Positions 31,603 through 42,703 of a DNA stretch of 64,000 nt are shown piece after piece. The stretch's first letter is position 1. Every line of letters starts with the position of its first letter. Under the pieces are notes generated by a model. That model made no database searches. It saw nothing but the letters and a program-made list of their open reading frames with translations, and had not been told where the DNA came from. Position numbers and translations under genes: made by a program. Where the stretch lies: contig NZ_QUNO01000010.1 in the NCBI RefSeq assembly GCF_003387475.1, positions 310,001-374,000 on the forward strand. The letters run 5' to 3'. This DNA comes from Kutzneria buriramensis (GTDB lineage: Bacteria; Actinomycetota; Actinomycetes; Mycobacteriales; Pseudonocardiaceae).

Positions 31603-32411
31603 GCAGTGGAAGCTAGTTGCGGCTCGTTCATACGTCCAATACAGGAATCGACGGGTTTTGATCCATGGATGAATGTATTGAGCACGATGTGCGTGAACAC
31701 CGTTGCCGCGGCGGCAAGCGGGAACGCGGCGAGGGCACCCAGGCGCGGCAGGAGGCTCGCGATCGTGAGGAAGAACACCGACGACGTGAAGGCGCCGGTC
31801 ACGACGGCCCGCAACGAGATGATCGCCGCCGGGCCGCCGACGGTGTGCTGCCGCTGCGCGGCGAAAAGTGCCGCGAACAAAGGGAAAGACGCCAGGAGAC
31901 CGATCGCCCGGGAGCCGACGAGCGTGGCGGCCGCCAGCACGAGGGTGGTCATGACGGTGGCGACGGCGATGCGCGCCGACAGTTCTGAGGGCATCGGCAG
32001 GACCTCGCGCGGGGTCAGCGCCGGCCAGGCGGAAAGCGTCGCCGCAAGTCCGGTCGGCACCAGGAATTCCAGTGCCGGCAAGGAGAACTGGTGCAGGCTC
32101 AGTGTGAGCGCGGCGATTCCGTAGCAGCAGACGGCGACCGCCAGCGCGATCGGCCAGCGTTGGGTGAGGGCGGTTCGGACGTAGCCGAGGCAGAACGCGG
32201 CGATCGCGAGCTGCCCGGACAGGGTGGCGATCGCCGTCTGCACGGCGAAGGTGTCGCCCTCGCGGAGGGTCAGGAGGGTGAGCGAGGAGGCGGCGGTGAG
32301 CGGGAGGCCGACGAGGCGGCCGCCGAACAGCGTTGCCCAGCGGCGCTGGAGGAGGGTGGCGGCGACGATCAGCGTGGGCGTGAGCAGGAGTTTCAGCAGG
32401 TCTTGGCCCAT
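31599..32411 (-). CDS. Polytopic membrane protein, uncharacterised
   Basis: 270 residues, about eight to nine membrane helices and almost no soluble domain. I do not recognise a named family with confidence; a small-molecule permease or exporter is the natural guess from topology. ATG 32411 (MGQDLLKLLLTPTLIVAA) is taken because hydrophobic sequence starts there. It is co-translated with the following MFS transporter and faces an Lrp/AsnC regulator across a 93-bp spacer, an arrangement often seen for amino-acid export systems (inference). Confidence 0.7.
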   Translation of the reverse strand: MGQDLLKLLLTPTLIVAATLLQRRWATLFGGRLVGLPLTAASSLTLLTLREGDTFAVQTAIATLSGQLAIAAFCLGYVRTALTQRWPIALAVAVCCYGIAALTLSLHQFSLPALEFLVPTGLAATLSAWPALTPREVLPMPSELSARIAVATVMTTLVLAAATLVGSRAIGLLASFPLFAALFAAQRQHTVGGPAAIISLRAVVTGAFTSSVFFLTIASLLPRLGALAAFPLAAAATVFTHIVLNTFIHGSKPVDSCIGRMNEPQLASTA

Positions 32412-32470
32412 GACCTCGACCCTTTCAGGGATCCCACCACGTTTGTCGCGGAAATCGCGGCTGGATCGGG

Positions 32471-32498
32471 TGTGACGCTGCGATATTCTCGATAGATT
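32471..32498 (+). promoter_or_regulatory. Possible leaderless promoter of the Lrp-type gene
   Basis: GTGAC at 32472-32476 and TAGATT at 32493-32498 have near-standard spacing, and only six bases separate the -10 from the ATG at 32505. No Shine-Dalgarno sequence precedes that ATG. Leaderless transcripts are common in actinobacteria. Hexamer matches alone are weak evidence. Confidence 0.35.
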
Positions 32499-32504
32499 GG
32501 CCAC

Positions 32505-32975
32505 ATGGGTTCAGAAGTCGCAGTGGACGCCGTCGACCGGGAGATCCTCACCGTGCTCCTGCACGACGGTCGGATCACGTATCAGGAGCTGGGCCGGGCG
32601 GTTCGGCTGAGCGCCAACGCCGTCGCCGATCGGGTCCGTCGGTTGCGGAAGTCCGGGATCGTGCGCGGCTACCGCGCCGATCTGGACTTCGCCGCGCTCG
32701 GACGGCCGCTGGTGCTGGTCACCGATGTCCGCCTGCGCGACGGCGTGTCCGGCGCCGAATTCGAGCGGGGGCTGCGCGGGTTTCCGCAGATCTTCTCGGC
32801 CGCGCACGTCACCGGGGAGTACGACTACCAGCTGCGGATGGCGTGCACGGACACCGTCGACTTCGAGGAGTTGATCGAACGCCTCAAGCGCGACCACGGG
32901 GCTCGTGAGCTGCGCAGTCGGCTCGTGCTCCGGCAGATCGCGCTCGATCCGGCCGGTGTGCTGGAGATCACCTGA
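32505..32975 (+). CDS. Lrp/AsnC-family transcriptional regulator
   Basis: 156 residues. The N-terminal AsnC helix-turn-helix is VDREILTVLLHDGRITYQELGRAVRLSANAVADRVRRL, and the C-terminal RAM/ACT-like effector domain contains TGEYDYQLRMACTDTVDFEELI. Such proteins sense amino acids and often control a divergent transporter, here the membrane protein/MFS pair. The ATG lacks a ribosome binding site, and the gene is probably leaderless. Confidence 0.9.
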   Translation: MGSEVAVDAVDREILTVLLHDGRITYQELGRAVRLSANAVADRVRRLRKSGIVRGYRADLDFAALGRPLVLVTDVRLRDGVSGAEFERGLRGFPQIFSAAHVTGEYDYQLRMACTDTVDFEELIERLKRDHGARELRSRLVLRQIALDPAGVLEIT

Positions 32976-33107
32976 GACGTTCGGGTGCATTTGGGCCTTG
33001 ACGCTGGGTGTATTCGGCGGCGTCGAGGGGGCGACTTGGGACGGCCGGTCCGATACGGTGATCACAGTCACATGTCATTCCGGTCGCACTCAATGCCGAG
33101 GAGCTCC

Positions 33108-33818
33108 GTGGGATACGTCGACTCGTGGACGCAGCGCTATCGCGGCGTCGACCTGGGGCCCTACGGCCTGTTGCTCGGCCGGCTGATGGTCCGTCGACGG
33201 GCCGTCCATCTCGCCGCCGGTCTGGTCGGCGCGGTGCTCGTCCTGCGGGTCGCGCAGTTCCTCGTCGGCTCGTACGCACTGGTCTGGCCGGTGCTGCTGA
33301 CCGCGCTGGTGGCGTTGGCCGCCGGCGTCGCGCTGCTCGTTCAGCGGGTCGGCGACCGTCGGATCGCCGCCGCCCAGCACGACCGCGTCGGGCGTCTTTG
33401 GCCCGTGGACTTCACCGCCGTCCTCGGTCGCCGCACCCGAATCCTGCTCACCGTTTCCTACGTCGGCGCCGCACTGCTCGGTTTCGTCCAACTTCTCTCC
33501 GGCGACGACATCGCGCCGGCCGTCGTCTTCCTCTGTGGCGTCGCCCTGCTCGCCGTCGTCACCTACGCCTCACTGCGCAGCGCGCTGACCCGCGCCCCCA
33601 TCGCCGTCGACCACGGCTCCCTACAGGCCGACGATCTGCTCCGCGTCAACGACGCCCGACACGCCGCCGTCGCCTACCCGGTGCTGCTCGCCCTGGTGAC
33701 GATGGCCTCCACCGCGTCGATTTGGTTGTTGACTGTGTACACAGCCGTTTCGGTTGTGATCTCGGTTTACGCGATGGCCCACGAGCCGCTGACACCGAAG
33801 GTGCCGGTGCCCCGGTGA
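33108..33818 (+). CDS. Multi-helix membrane protein paired with a GntR regulator
   Basis: 236 residues, with five or six hydrophobic helices in two clusters (about 25-85 and 110-225). GTG 33108 is chosen because AGGAG stands 5 nt upstream; ATG 33072 and ATG 33093 are in frame but lack such a site. No named family recognised. Its stop overlaps the start of a YtrA-type GntR regulator (GTGA), and membrane-protein/YtrA pairs in actinomycetes usually respond to envelope stress or antibiotics (inference). Confidence 0.7.
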   Translation: MGYVDSWTQRYRGVDLGPYGLLLGRLMVRRRAVHLAAGLVGAVLVLRVAQFLVGSYALVWPVLLTALVALAAGVALLVQRVGDRRIAAAQHDRVGRLWPVDFTAVLGRRTRILLTVSYVGAALLGFVQLLSGDDIAPAVVFLCGVALLAVVTYASLRSALTRAPIAVDHGSLQADDLLRVNDARHAAVAYPVLLALVTMASTASIWLLTVYTAVSVVISVYAMAHEPLTPKVPVPR

Positions 33819-34180
33819 TCGAGCTCGACTCCGCGTCGCCCGTTCCGCCGTACGAACAGGTCAAGTCGCAGTTCGCCCGCCAGATCGCCGACCGGCAACT
33901 GGCCGTCGGCACCCGTCTGCCCACCGTCAGGCAGCTCGCCGGCGAACTCGGCCTCGCCGTCAACACCGTCGCCCGCGCCTACCGCGAGCTGGAGGAGGCC
34001 GGCCTCGTCCAGACCCGCGGCCGCGCCGGCACCTTCGTCAGCGCCGCCGGCGAGCACAGCCTCCAGCGCGCCCAACAGGCCGCCCACCAGTTCGCCGCCG
34101 CCACCGCCGACCTCGGCCTCTCTTCCGACGACCTCCTCCAGATCGTCCGCGCCGCCCTCGACCACCGGCCAACCCCCTGA
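33815..34180 (+). CDS. Short GntR-family regulator, YtrA subfamily
   Basis: 121 residues: a winged helix (PPYEQVKSQFARQIADRQLAVGTRLPTVRQLA...VNTVARAYRELEEAGLV, RGRAGTFV) and only about 45 residues of C-terminal helix, the size typical of YtrA regulators that control their own operon. Starts by GTGA overlap with the membrane-protein gene. The final codons (from about 34161) already lie in the first unit of a phased repeat array, so the C-terminal DHRPTP tail is probably repeat-derived. Confidence 0.87.
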   Translation: MIELDSASPVPPYEQVKSQFARQIADRQLAVGTRLPTVRQLAGELGLAVNTVARAYRELEEAGLVQTRGRAGTFVSAAGEHSLQRAQQAAHQFAAATADLGLSSDDLLQIVRAALDHRPTP

Positions 34181-34360
34181 TCGATGGCGGGCCCCTCGAC
34201 CACCCGGCCGGCCCTCGAACCGTCGACCAGCCCTGTGACCGTCGGCCACCCCTGGACCGTTGGCCGCGCGTAGACCATGAGGCCACGCCTAGACCGTCAA
34301 CCAACCACTTAACCGTCGGCCGACCTCATGACCGTCGGCGAATCGCTTCACCGCCCGCGA
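34161..34360. repeat. Phased degenerate 18-20 bp direct repeats at the gntR 3' end (array A)
   Basis: Units resembling GACCGTCGGCCACCCCT recur with the ACC step at 34161, 34180 (weak), 34199, 34219, 34238, 34256, 34274, 34293, 34312, 34331 and 34350. Spacings are 18-20 bp throughout. The array begins inside the last codons of gntR, crosses its stop and fills the first half of the 371-bp convergent spacer. Units differ by several bases, so these are old or mutated copies. No function known. Confidence 0.75.
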
Positions 34361-34484
34361 ATGCCGGCGTTCACCGACAGACTGCTGGCCTCCGGCGAGT
34401 TGCTCCGCGGCAAATTTGCTCGGCCGGTGACGAGCTACCCGTCCGTGCACGAACCGCTCGGCCGCCAGCCGGCCACTCGACCGT

Positions 34485-34527
34485 CGAAGTTCTCGACTTC
34501 GTTGAAAAGCTCGACTTCGTTGAACAC
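34485..34527. repeat. 18-bp tandem repeat of the TTCGACGAA/TTCAACGAA type
   Basis: CTCGACTTCGTTGAA occurs exactly twice, at 34492-34506 and 34510-34524, 18 bp apart, with a related CGAAGTT at 34485. On the reverse strand the unit reads TTCAACGAAGTCGAG. Closely related 18-bp units lie inside the TPR membrane-protein gene (54570-54614 and 55041-55106). The rest of the spacer, 34361-34551, shows no gene. Confidence 0.65.
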
Positions 34528-34551
34528 CGGGCCGGCGACCGACTGGTCGGC

Positions 34552-35385
34552 TCAAACGGCGACGCCCGGCCAGGTGAGGGTGGCCAGTTCTCGGCCGGAG
34601 GAGCCGAGGTCGGGCGGGAAGTCCGGGGAATGGCCCAGGTCGCGGAGGGCGCGGTCGACTTCGGGGGCGGCGGAGGGTGGCAGACAGAGGCGTCGGCGGG
34701 TGACGTCGACAAGTTCGGCGAAATGGGCATGCTCGGCCTCCGGCGGTCGCCGCCACCGCGTCACCTCGGGATGGACGCCGAGTTCGTCGAGGGCGGCGAG
34801 AAGGTCGTCGACGGTGGGGCCGGTGGGGCGGGCGATGCTGTGGAAGTGACGCCATAGCGGGTTGAGCTCGGTCAGCGGGTGCCGGACGGCGGTTTCGACG
34901 ACAACGGTGCCGCGGGCGTGGTCGGTGAGGGCGGCGACGAAGGGGGCGAGGTCGGCAACGTTGTAGAGCACGTTGCCGCACACCACTACGTGGACGACCG
35001 GCGTGTGGACGGCCGAGTCGGGCCACAGGCCGATCACCCGGTCGAGGGGTACTCCGATTCGGAGGGCGCGTTCGGCAAGGGAGTCGAGCAGCGAAGAGTC
35101 GCCGTCGACGGCGGTCAAGTGGGTGACACGGCCGGCAGCAGCGAGCGGCAGGCTGGTCGCGCCGGCGGCGGCACCGACGTCGAGGACGGTGCCGGGTACG
35201 GGCAGCGCCGCCATCGCTCGCTGGTAGGTCGCGCCGATGGGCTCCGCCAGTTGGGCATCGGCGCGTCGGACGAAAACGGCGCGGGGCAGCACCCACGGCG
35301 ACTCCGGTGCGCGATCAAGCACTGCCGCCGGGATCCGCCACGCATCGAGTGACTGCCGCCAGTGCTCCAGCGCCGTCGTGCCCAT
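34552..35385 (-). CDS. Class I SAM-dependent methyltransferase, uncharacterised
   Basis: 277 residues. The SAM motif is VLDVGAAAGATSLPLAAAG with acidic THLTAVDGD, followed by VHVVVCGNVLYNVADLAPFV. Nothing indicates the substrate. ATG 35385 opens MGTTALEHWRQSLDAWRIP, and the first 70 residues are an extra helical region common in actinomycete methyltransferases of this type. The gene is bracketed by repeat arrays: array B lies just upstream and array A plus the 18-bp repeat just downstream. Confidence 0.83.
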   Translation of the reverse strand: MGTTALEHWRQSLDAWRIPAAVLDRAPESPWVLPRAVFVRRADAQLAEPIGATYQRAMAALPVPGTVLDVGAAAGATSLPLAAAGRVTHLTAVDGDSSLLDSLAERALRIGVPLDRVIGLWPDSAVHTPVVHVVVCGNVLYNVADLAPFVAALTDHARGTVVVETAVRHPLTELNPLWRHFHSIARPTGPTVDDLLAALDELGVHPEVTRWRRPPEAEHAHFAELVDVTRRRLCLPPSAAPEVDRALRDLGHSPDFPPDLGSSGRELATLTWPGVAV

Positions 35386-35443
35386 GGCCAGAGCATGGCC
35401 GCCGGCCGGGCGGGCGCGCGAGCTCCCCGACGAACTCGACGCG

Positions 35444-35563
35444 ACCGCCCGACGGTCACCAAGACCGCGCCACGGTCACCCGGACCACGCGACTGTCACC
35501 ATGACCGCACCACGTTCACCCGGACCACACCACTGTCACCATGACCGCCCGACCGTCACCAGG
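35444..35563. repeat. Phased 20-bp direct repeats at the P450 3' end (array B)
   Basis: Six units with the ACC step at exactly 35444, 35464, 35484, 35504, 35524 and 35544 (period 20). Consensus is roughly GACCGCNCCACNGTCACC, and alternate units begin ATGACCGC and CGGACCAC, giving a 40-bp higher-order pattern. The last unit contains the P450 stop codon (35556-35558). The repeats fill most of the spacer between P450 and the methyltransferase. Confidence 0.85.
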
Positions 35564-36740
35564 TGACCGGCACTCCGACGAGCCCGCCGCCGAGTTGGTT
35601 GACGCGCAGCTTGAGGTCCTCGACGGGGACCGCGAGCCGCAGACCGGGAATGCGACGGAGCAGCTTGTCGAACACGATCTGGAGTTCGAGGCGCGCCAGG
35701 TTGGCGCCGATGCAGTAGCGGGCGCCGTGACCGAACGCCAGGTGCTGGTTGGACGGCCGCGCGATGTCGAAGCGCACTGCGTCGGCGAAGACGCGCTCGT
35801 CGAAATTGGCCGCACTGACGGCGAGCATCACCGCGTCGCCGGCGGGAACGGTGATGCCGGCGATCTCCATGTCCTCGCGGGCGTAGCGGAGCAGGCCGCC
35901 ACCGCCGGTCATGCTGCGACGGAGCACCTCCTCGACGGCCGCCGCGACGAGCTTGTCGTCCGCGAGGAACGCCTCGCGCTGCTCCGGGTTGCTCAGGAAC
36001 AGCACGGTGCCGACGTCGACACGGACCATCGTCGTCTCGTGGCCGGCGAACAGCAGCCCGCCGCACAGCGCGGCGAGTTCGTCGTCGCCGATCTTGTCGC
36101 CGTACTCGGCGACCAGGTCGCTGATCAGGTCGTCGCCGGGCTCACTGCGCTTCCCGTGGATGAGCCCCTTCATGTACGAGGTGAGCTTCTCCCAGGCCGC
36201 GGCCGAGCGGGCGCCGTCCATGGTGTCGCCGACGCCGTCCGACCACGACCGGAAGTCGTCACGGTCCTCGTACGGCACGCCGAGCAGGGCGCAGATGACC
36301 AGCACGGGAAGCGGCACGGACAGCCGCTCGTGCAGGTCGAGCGGCCCGCCGTCGGCCAGCATGCCGTCGAGCAGGCTGTCGACGATCTCCTCGATGTGAG
36401 GCCGCATCGCGCGCATCCGCCGCGGCGAGAACGCCGGCATGAGCATCGCTCGCATCATGGCGTGGTTGGCGTCTTCGTTGTCGTCGGCCTGCGCGCTGCC
36501 GAACAGCGCGGAGTTCGTCACCTTGGCGGCCTTCTCCGGGTCGGGGTGCGAACGCCCCAGCCGCGGGTCGGCGAACAGCTCGCGCACCTCGTCGTAGCGG
36601 GTGACCAGCCAGGCCTCGTCACCGACCGGCGTACGGACCCGCACGATCGGCACCTCGGCCTGGAGTTCCAGCAGTTGCGGCGGCACGTCCAGCACGCCGG
36701 CGCGCTCGAACGGCAACTGCGGCAGATCGGTGGTGGTCAT
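35556..36740 (-). CDS. Cytochrome P450 (bacterial class I)
   Basis: 394 residues. The I-helix AGHETT supplies the oxygen-activating Thr, ExxR is EEVLRR, and the haem loop [10 protein letters not shown] carries the cysteine ligand; all are intact. It should hydroxylate or epoxidise a small molecule using a separate ferredoxin, none of which lies nearby. ATG 36740 follows GGGGAGGA. It diverges from a TetR gene with an AT-rich palindrome between them, so it is probably substrate-inducible. The stop codon lies within repeat array B. Confidence 0.93.
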   Translation of the reverse strand: MTTTDLPQLPFERAGVLDVPPQLLELQAEVPIVRVRTPVGDEAWLVTRYDEVRELFADPRLGRSHPDPEKAAKVTNSALFGSAQADDNEDANHAMMRAMLMPAFSPRRMRAMRPHIEEIVDSLLDGMLADGGPLDLHERLSVPLPVLVICALLGVPYEDRDDFRSWSDGVGDTMDGARSAAAWEKLTSYMKGLIHGKRSEPGDDLISDLVAEYGDKIGDDELAALCGGLLFAGHETTMVRVDVGTVLFLSNPEQREAFLADDKLVAAAVEEVLRRSMTGGGGLLRYAREDMEIAGITVPAGDAVMLAVSAANFDERVFADAVRFDIARPSNQHLAFGHGARYCIGANLARLELQIVFDKLLRRIPGLRLAVPVEDLKLRVNQLGGGLVGVPVTW

Positions 36741-36759
36741 CGAGATCCTCCCCAGCTCG

Positions 36760-36777
36760 GTATACTTTAAAATATAC
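36760..36777. promoter_or_regulatory. AT-rich palindromic operator between P450 and TetR
   Basis: GTATACTTTAAAATATAC is an 18-bp near-perfect palindrome (one mismatched pair), strikingly AT-rich in this GC-rich DNA. It lies 20 bp before the P450 ATG and 41 bp before the TetR start, where it would overlap both promoters. A TetR dimer site is the natural reading. Confidence 0.75.
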
Positions 36778-36817
36778 ACACACGAGTCAACATCTGCGAC
36801 CTGGTAGGACAGTGCGC

Positions 36818-37441
36818 GTGACGGAGCAACGCGGGGAACGGCTGCCCAGGGCGCAGCGGCGGGAGCAGGTCCTGGCGGCGGCGACCACGGCGTTCGCACG
36901 CAGCGGCTTCGCCGCGACGAGCCTCGACGACGTCGCCCGCGAGGCGGGCATCAGCCGGATGATCGTGTACCGGCACTTCGACTCCAAGCGGGACCTCTAC
37001 CTGGAGGCGCTGGTCCGGATCGGCGACCTCATCAAGACGTCGACCGCCGGCGACGAGGTCAACACGGACACCCTGAGGGCGTTCATCGCGACGGCGGCGG
37101 CCGAGCCGGACGGGTTCCGGCTGCTGTACCGGCACGCCGCCCGCGAGCCCGAATTCAGCGACGCCGTGGAAACGATCCGGCGCGGCATGGCGGTGGCGAC
37201 CCTCGCGCAGATCGGCGACCGGATCGCCGACCCGGCGTGGGCGAACTGGGCCGCCGAGAGCATCCCGGTAGTGCTGGTTGAGACGGTCATGGCCTGGTTG
37301 GACGCCGGACAGCCGGACCCCGAGACCGCACCGGACCGGATCCAGTCGGTCATCCGGGGCATCATCGACGTGGCCGGCCGAGCGCCGGCCCCTGGCGCGT
37401 CAACGGCCACGCCGCACGCGGCGAGCGCGACCGACAGCTAG
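36818..37441 (+). CDS. TetR/AcrR-family transcriptional regulator
   Basis: 207 residues. The N-terminal helix-turn-helix is [40 protein letters not shown], and the C-terminal all-helical ligand domain follows. GTG 36818 has AGGA 8 nt upstream; GTG 36812 is the alternative. It most likely represses itself and the divergent P450 through the palindrome at 36760-36777; the ligand is unknown but may be the P450 substrate. Confidence 0.9.
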   Translation: MTEQRGERLPRAQRREQVLAAATTAFARSGFAATSLDDVAREAGISRMIVYRHFDSKRDLYLEALVRIGDLIKTSTAGDEVNTDTLRAFIATAAAEPDGFRLLYRHAAREPEFSDAVETIRRGMAVATLAQIGDRIADPAWANWAAESIPVVLVETVMAWLDAGQPDPETAPDRIQSVIRGIIDVAGRAPAPGASTATPHAASATDS

Positions 37442-37541
37442 CTCAGCTAGCGGTTGAACTCGGCCGCCAGCTGGACAGCGGGAAGGGCAGCACAACTCCG
37501 CGCGACGGCCGCCAGCCGGCGAGGGACTGCGGGCGATACGA

Positions 37542-37575
37542 CGGCGGCCCCGTCTCGGGTGAGACGGGGCCGCCG
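37542..37575. terminator. Bidirectional hairpin between TetR and glycyl-tRNA synthetase
   Basis: A perfect 15-bp stem, CGGCGGCCCCGTCTC (37542-37556) with GAGACGGGGCCGCCG (37561-37575), and a 4-nt loop. It sits between convergent genes and can end transcripts from both sides. It lacks a U tract, as is common in high-GC actinomycetes. Confidence 0.8.
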
Positions 37576-37591
37576 TGGATAGAGCCCTGAC

Positions 37592-40576
<2,985 letters not shown>

Positions 40577-40656
40577 GGGTGAACCCTCTTGCCCTCGGTC
40601 GTGGGCCCAGCGGTCGTGGGCACTGAGCTGGCGAAACACACCGCCACAGGGCCTCG

Positions 40657-40662
40657 ATCCTA
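40657..40662 (-). promoter_or_regulatory. Probable -10 element of the glycyl-tRNA synthetase gene
   Basis: TAGGAT on the minus strand matches the actinobacterial TANNNT -10 well and lies about 80 nt ahead of the GTG start. No good -35 was found. It is placed on the synthetase side of the PEP-mutase terminator, which is consistent. Confidence 0.4.
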
Positions 40663-40672
40663 GGCGAGTGCG

Positions 40673-40705
40673 GCCCGTGGCCGCGCCGAGGGGCGGGCCA
40701 CGGGC
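40673..40705 (-). terminator. Hairpin terminator after the PEP-mutase-like gene
   Basis: A perfect 10-bp stem, GCCCGTGGCC (40673-40682) with GGCCACGGGC (40696-40705), with a 13-nt loop, 11 bp beyond the stop at 40717. It separates the upstream three-gene operon from the glycyl-tRNA synthetase. Confidence 0.65.
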
Positions 40706-40716
40706 GACCGCGCAGC

Positions 40717-41472
40717 TCAGCGCAGGCCGGCGAGCTCGTCCCGGACGGCCCGGAGGCTGACCCGCCACAGACCGGTGGCCAGGCTGATCCGGGCGACCCC
40801 CAGGCCGGCCAGCTCGGCGACCGGCGGGGCGGGCGGCCTGAGCATGATGTTGACGGGGGCTTCGACCTGCCGGACGAACTCGCCGATCAGCGCCGGGTCG
40901 GCCAGGGCGATCGGGTAGATGGAGTCGGCGCCGGCGTCGCGGTAGTGCTTGGCCCGTCCGACACCGTCGTCGAAGACGGAGGCGTGGTCGGCCGGGTCGG
41001 TGGCCTGGATGAACACGTCGACACGGGCGTTGATCACCAGCGGCACGCCGGCGGCGTCGGCGGCCGCGCGAATGCCGGCGATGCGCTCCGCCTGCGCGTC
41101 CGGGTCCTGGAGCCCGTGGTTGCCGTGGTCGGTGTCCTCCAGGTTGATGCCGACGGCGCCGGCCGCGAGCACGGCGGCGACCAGGTCGGGCCCGTCGAGG
41201 CCGTAGCCCGCCTCGATGTCTGCGGTGACCGGCAGGCCGACGGCGTCGGCGATGCGGCGCACGGCGGCGAACATGTCCGCGGCCGGGATCTTCTCGCCGT
41301 CGGGGAAGCCGAGGCTGTTGGCGACGGCGCTGCTGGACGTGGCGACGACCGGGAAGCCGGCCTCGGCGACGAGGTGGGCGGTGGCCACGTCCCAGATGTT
41401 CGGCAGCACCAGCGGGTTGCCGGGCTGGTGCAGGTCGCGCAGCGTGGCGGCGTGCGCAGCGAGCCGGCTCAT
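40717..41472 (-). CDS. Isocitrate lyase/PEP mutase superfamily protein
   Basis: 251 residues, TIM barrel of the PEP-mutase/2-methylisocitrate-lyase branch. LVLPNIWDVATAHLVAEAGF, TADIEAGYGLDGPDLVAAVL with the Mg2+-binding acids, and GINLEDTDHG are typical; the lyase K-K-C-G-H catalytic loop is absent. Such orthologues may act as oxaloacetate hydrolase, phosphonopyruvate-type or carboxyvinyl-related enzymes, so the reaction is open. ATG 41472 overlaps the stop of the AhpD-like gene (ATGA). Confidence 0.83.
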   Translation of the reverse strand: MSRLAAHAATLRDLHQPGNPLVLPNIWDVATAHLVAEAGFPVVATSSSAVANSLGFPDGEKIPAADMFAAVRRIADAVGLPVTADIEAGYGLDGPDLVAAVLAAGAVGINLEDTDHGNHGLQDPDAQAERIAGIRAAADAAGVPLVINARVDVFIQATDPADHASVFDDGVGRAKHYRDAGADSIYPIALADPALIGEFVRQVEAPVNIMLRPPAPPVAELAGLGVARISLATGLWRVSLRAVRDELAGLR

Positions 41473-41948
41473 CGGACGCCGCCGAGCGCAGGCGGCTGGT
41501 TGCGGCTGATCACGGCGATCCGGTTCCAGGCGTTGATCGTCGCGATCAGGGCGATGATCTGCGCCAGCTCGGCCTGGCTGAACTGCTTCTCGGCCTCGGC
41601 CCAGGTCTCGTCGCGGACGCCGCCCTCGGCGAGCAGCGTGCCCTCCTCGGTCAGTGCGAGCGCCGCCCGTTCCCGCGCGGTGTAGAAGGAGAGCTCGCGC
41701 CACGCCGGCAGCGCGTAGATGCGGCGCTCGTTCTCGCCGAGCTCGCGGGCGTGGGTGGCGTGCATGTCGAGGCAGAAGCCGCAGCCGTTGAGCTGTGAGG
41801 CCCGGAGCTTGATCAGGTGGGCGAGAATGGGGTCCATGCCCTCCTCGCAGGCCTTGTTCGCCAGCACCATCGCGCGGTAGCTGGCCGACGCCTCCTTCGC
41901 GAAGTTGATGCGGGGCAGGTGGGTCACGTACTCGTCAGGAGAGCTCAC
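41469..41948 (-). CDS. Carboxymuconolactone-decarboxylase/AhpD-family protein
   Basis: 159 residues. The signature LNGCGFCLDMHATHARELGE contains the redox-active C-x-x-C and nearby His of alkylhydroperoxidase-like (AhpD) proteins. These reduce peroxides or act as general thiol oxidoreductases. GTG 41948 is 17 bp after the flavin reductase, and the next gene starts at its stop, so the three form an operon. An oxidative-stress role fits both neighbours; PEP-mutase involvement is unexplained. Confidence 0.87.
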   Translation of the reverse strand: MSSPDEYVTHLPRINFAKEASASYRAMVLANKACEEGMDPILAHLIKLRASQLNGCGFCLDMHATHARELGENERRIYALPAWRELSFYTARERAALALTEEGTLLAEGGVRDETWAEAEKQFSQAELAQIIALIATINAWNRIAVISRNQPPALGGVR

Positions 41949-41965
41949 ATCGTCGACGCTAGTCC

Positions 41966-42520
41966 CTACGCAGTGCGCTGATAGGGCAACGCCGTGGTCA
42001 GCGCATGCCGGAACTCCTCGACGATGTCCGAGAACACGTGCTCGACCTCGGGATTGATCGCAAGCCCGCCGTCGGTGTCGACCTGGAGGTCCCGCTCGAG
42101 CAGGAAGTAGCTCTGGATCACGTGCCGCGGCGCGAGGGACTGCACGACGGGCCGCAGCCCGTAGTCGAGGGCCAGCACGTGCGCGAGACTGCCGCCGGTC
42201 GCGAGCGGCAGCACCGTCTTCCCGGACAGGCCGAACTGCGGCAGCAGGTCGAGGAACACCTTCAGCAGCCCCGAATAGGCCGCTTTGTACGTCGGTGTCG
42301 CCAGCACGACGCCGTCGGCGTCGGCCAGGGTCGCTGCTGCGCGGGCAATGTCGGGGTCCGAGGTGTCGGCGGCCAGCAACGGGCCCGGTGGCAGTTCACG
42401 CAGCCGCAGGTGATCGGTGACCAGACCGGCGCCGGCCAGCCGGTCCGCGACGTATTCGGCGACGCGGGCGGTCTTGGAGTTGCGGGACGGACTTCCGGAA
42501 ATGACGACAACAGCGGGCAT
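41966..42520 (-). CDS. NADPH-dependent FMN reductase (SsuE/flavodoxin-like)
   Basis: 184 residues with a flavodoxin-like fold. VVISGSPSRNSKTARVAEYV is the FMN-phosphate loop; ATPTYKAAYSGLLKVFLDLL matches the SsuE dimer region, and LPLATGGSLAHVLALDYGLRP is strongly SsuE-like. It supplies reduced FMN to a partner monooxygenase, which is not in this window. ATG 42520 has AGGAG 5 nt upstream. First gene of the operon. Confidence 0.87.
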   Translation of the reverse strand: MPAVVVISGSPSRNSKTARVAEYVADRLAGAGLVTDHLRLRELPPGPLLAADTSDPDIARAAATLADADGVVLATPTYKAAYSGLLKVFLDLLPQFGLSGKTVLPLATGGSLAHVLALDYGLRPVVQSLAPRHVIQSYFLLERDLQVDTDGGLAINPEVEHVFSDIVEEFRHALTTALPYQRTA

Positions 42521-42586
42521 CAGGGCTCCTGGGCTGTTGGTGGGCGGACGCGGCAGCCGATCTCAACGGCGACACAGCGCACTGCA

Positions 42587-42607
42587 CACGTGGCAGAGAT
42601 CCACGTG
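42587..42607. promoter_or_regulatory. Inverted repeat upstream of the flavin reductase
   Basis: CACGTGG (42587-42593) and CCACGTG (42601-42607) flank 7 nt, about 70 bp upstream of the FMN reductase start and 97 bp after the MpaB-like stop. It could be an operator of the reductase operon or part of a terminator for the upstream gene. Confidence 0.4.
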
Positions 42608-42703
42608 CGGCCTGGTGCGGAGGTCATCGAACTGCGCCACGTCCTCGACGCTAGGTCAGACCCCCAGCGCCGACAAGGTCATCCCATGGGGTGAACCCCC
42701 GTG

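Noticed and set aside
34289-35296. 335-codon minus-strand frame running through the methyltransferase and into the spacer
   Set aside because: It is a shifted frame of the methyltransferase gene; the part in the spacer reflects the repeats and has no start or domain.
34161-35563. Plasmid-type iterons or an origin of replication
   Set aside because: Unit size (18-20 bp) would fit iterons, but there is no rep, par or DnaA-box cluster and the arrays sit at unrelated gene ends.
40577-40716. Glycine T-box or riboswitch ahead of the glycyl-tRNA synthetase
   Set aside because: No TGGNACCRCG-like T-box sequence or specifier-loop layout on the minus strand; only a -10-like element and the upstream terminator are visible.
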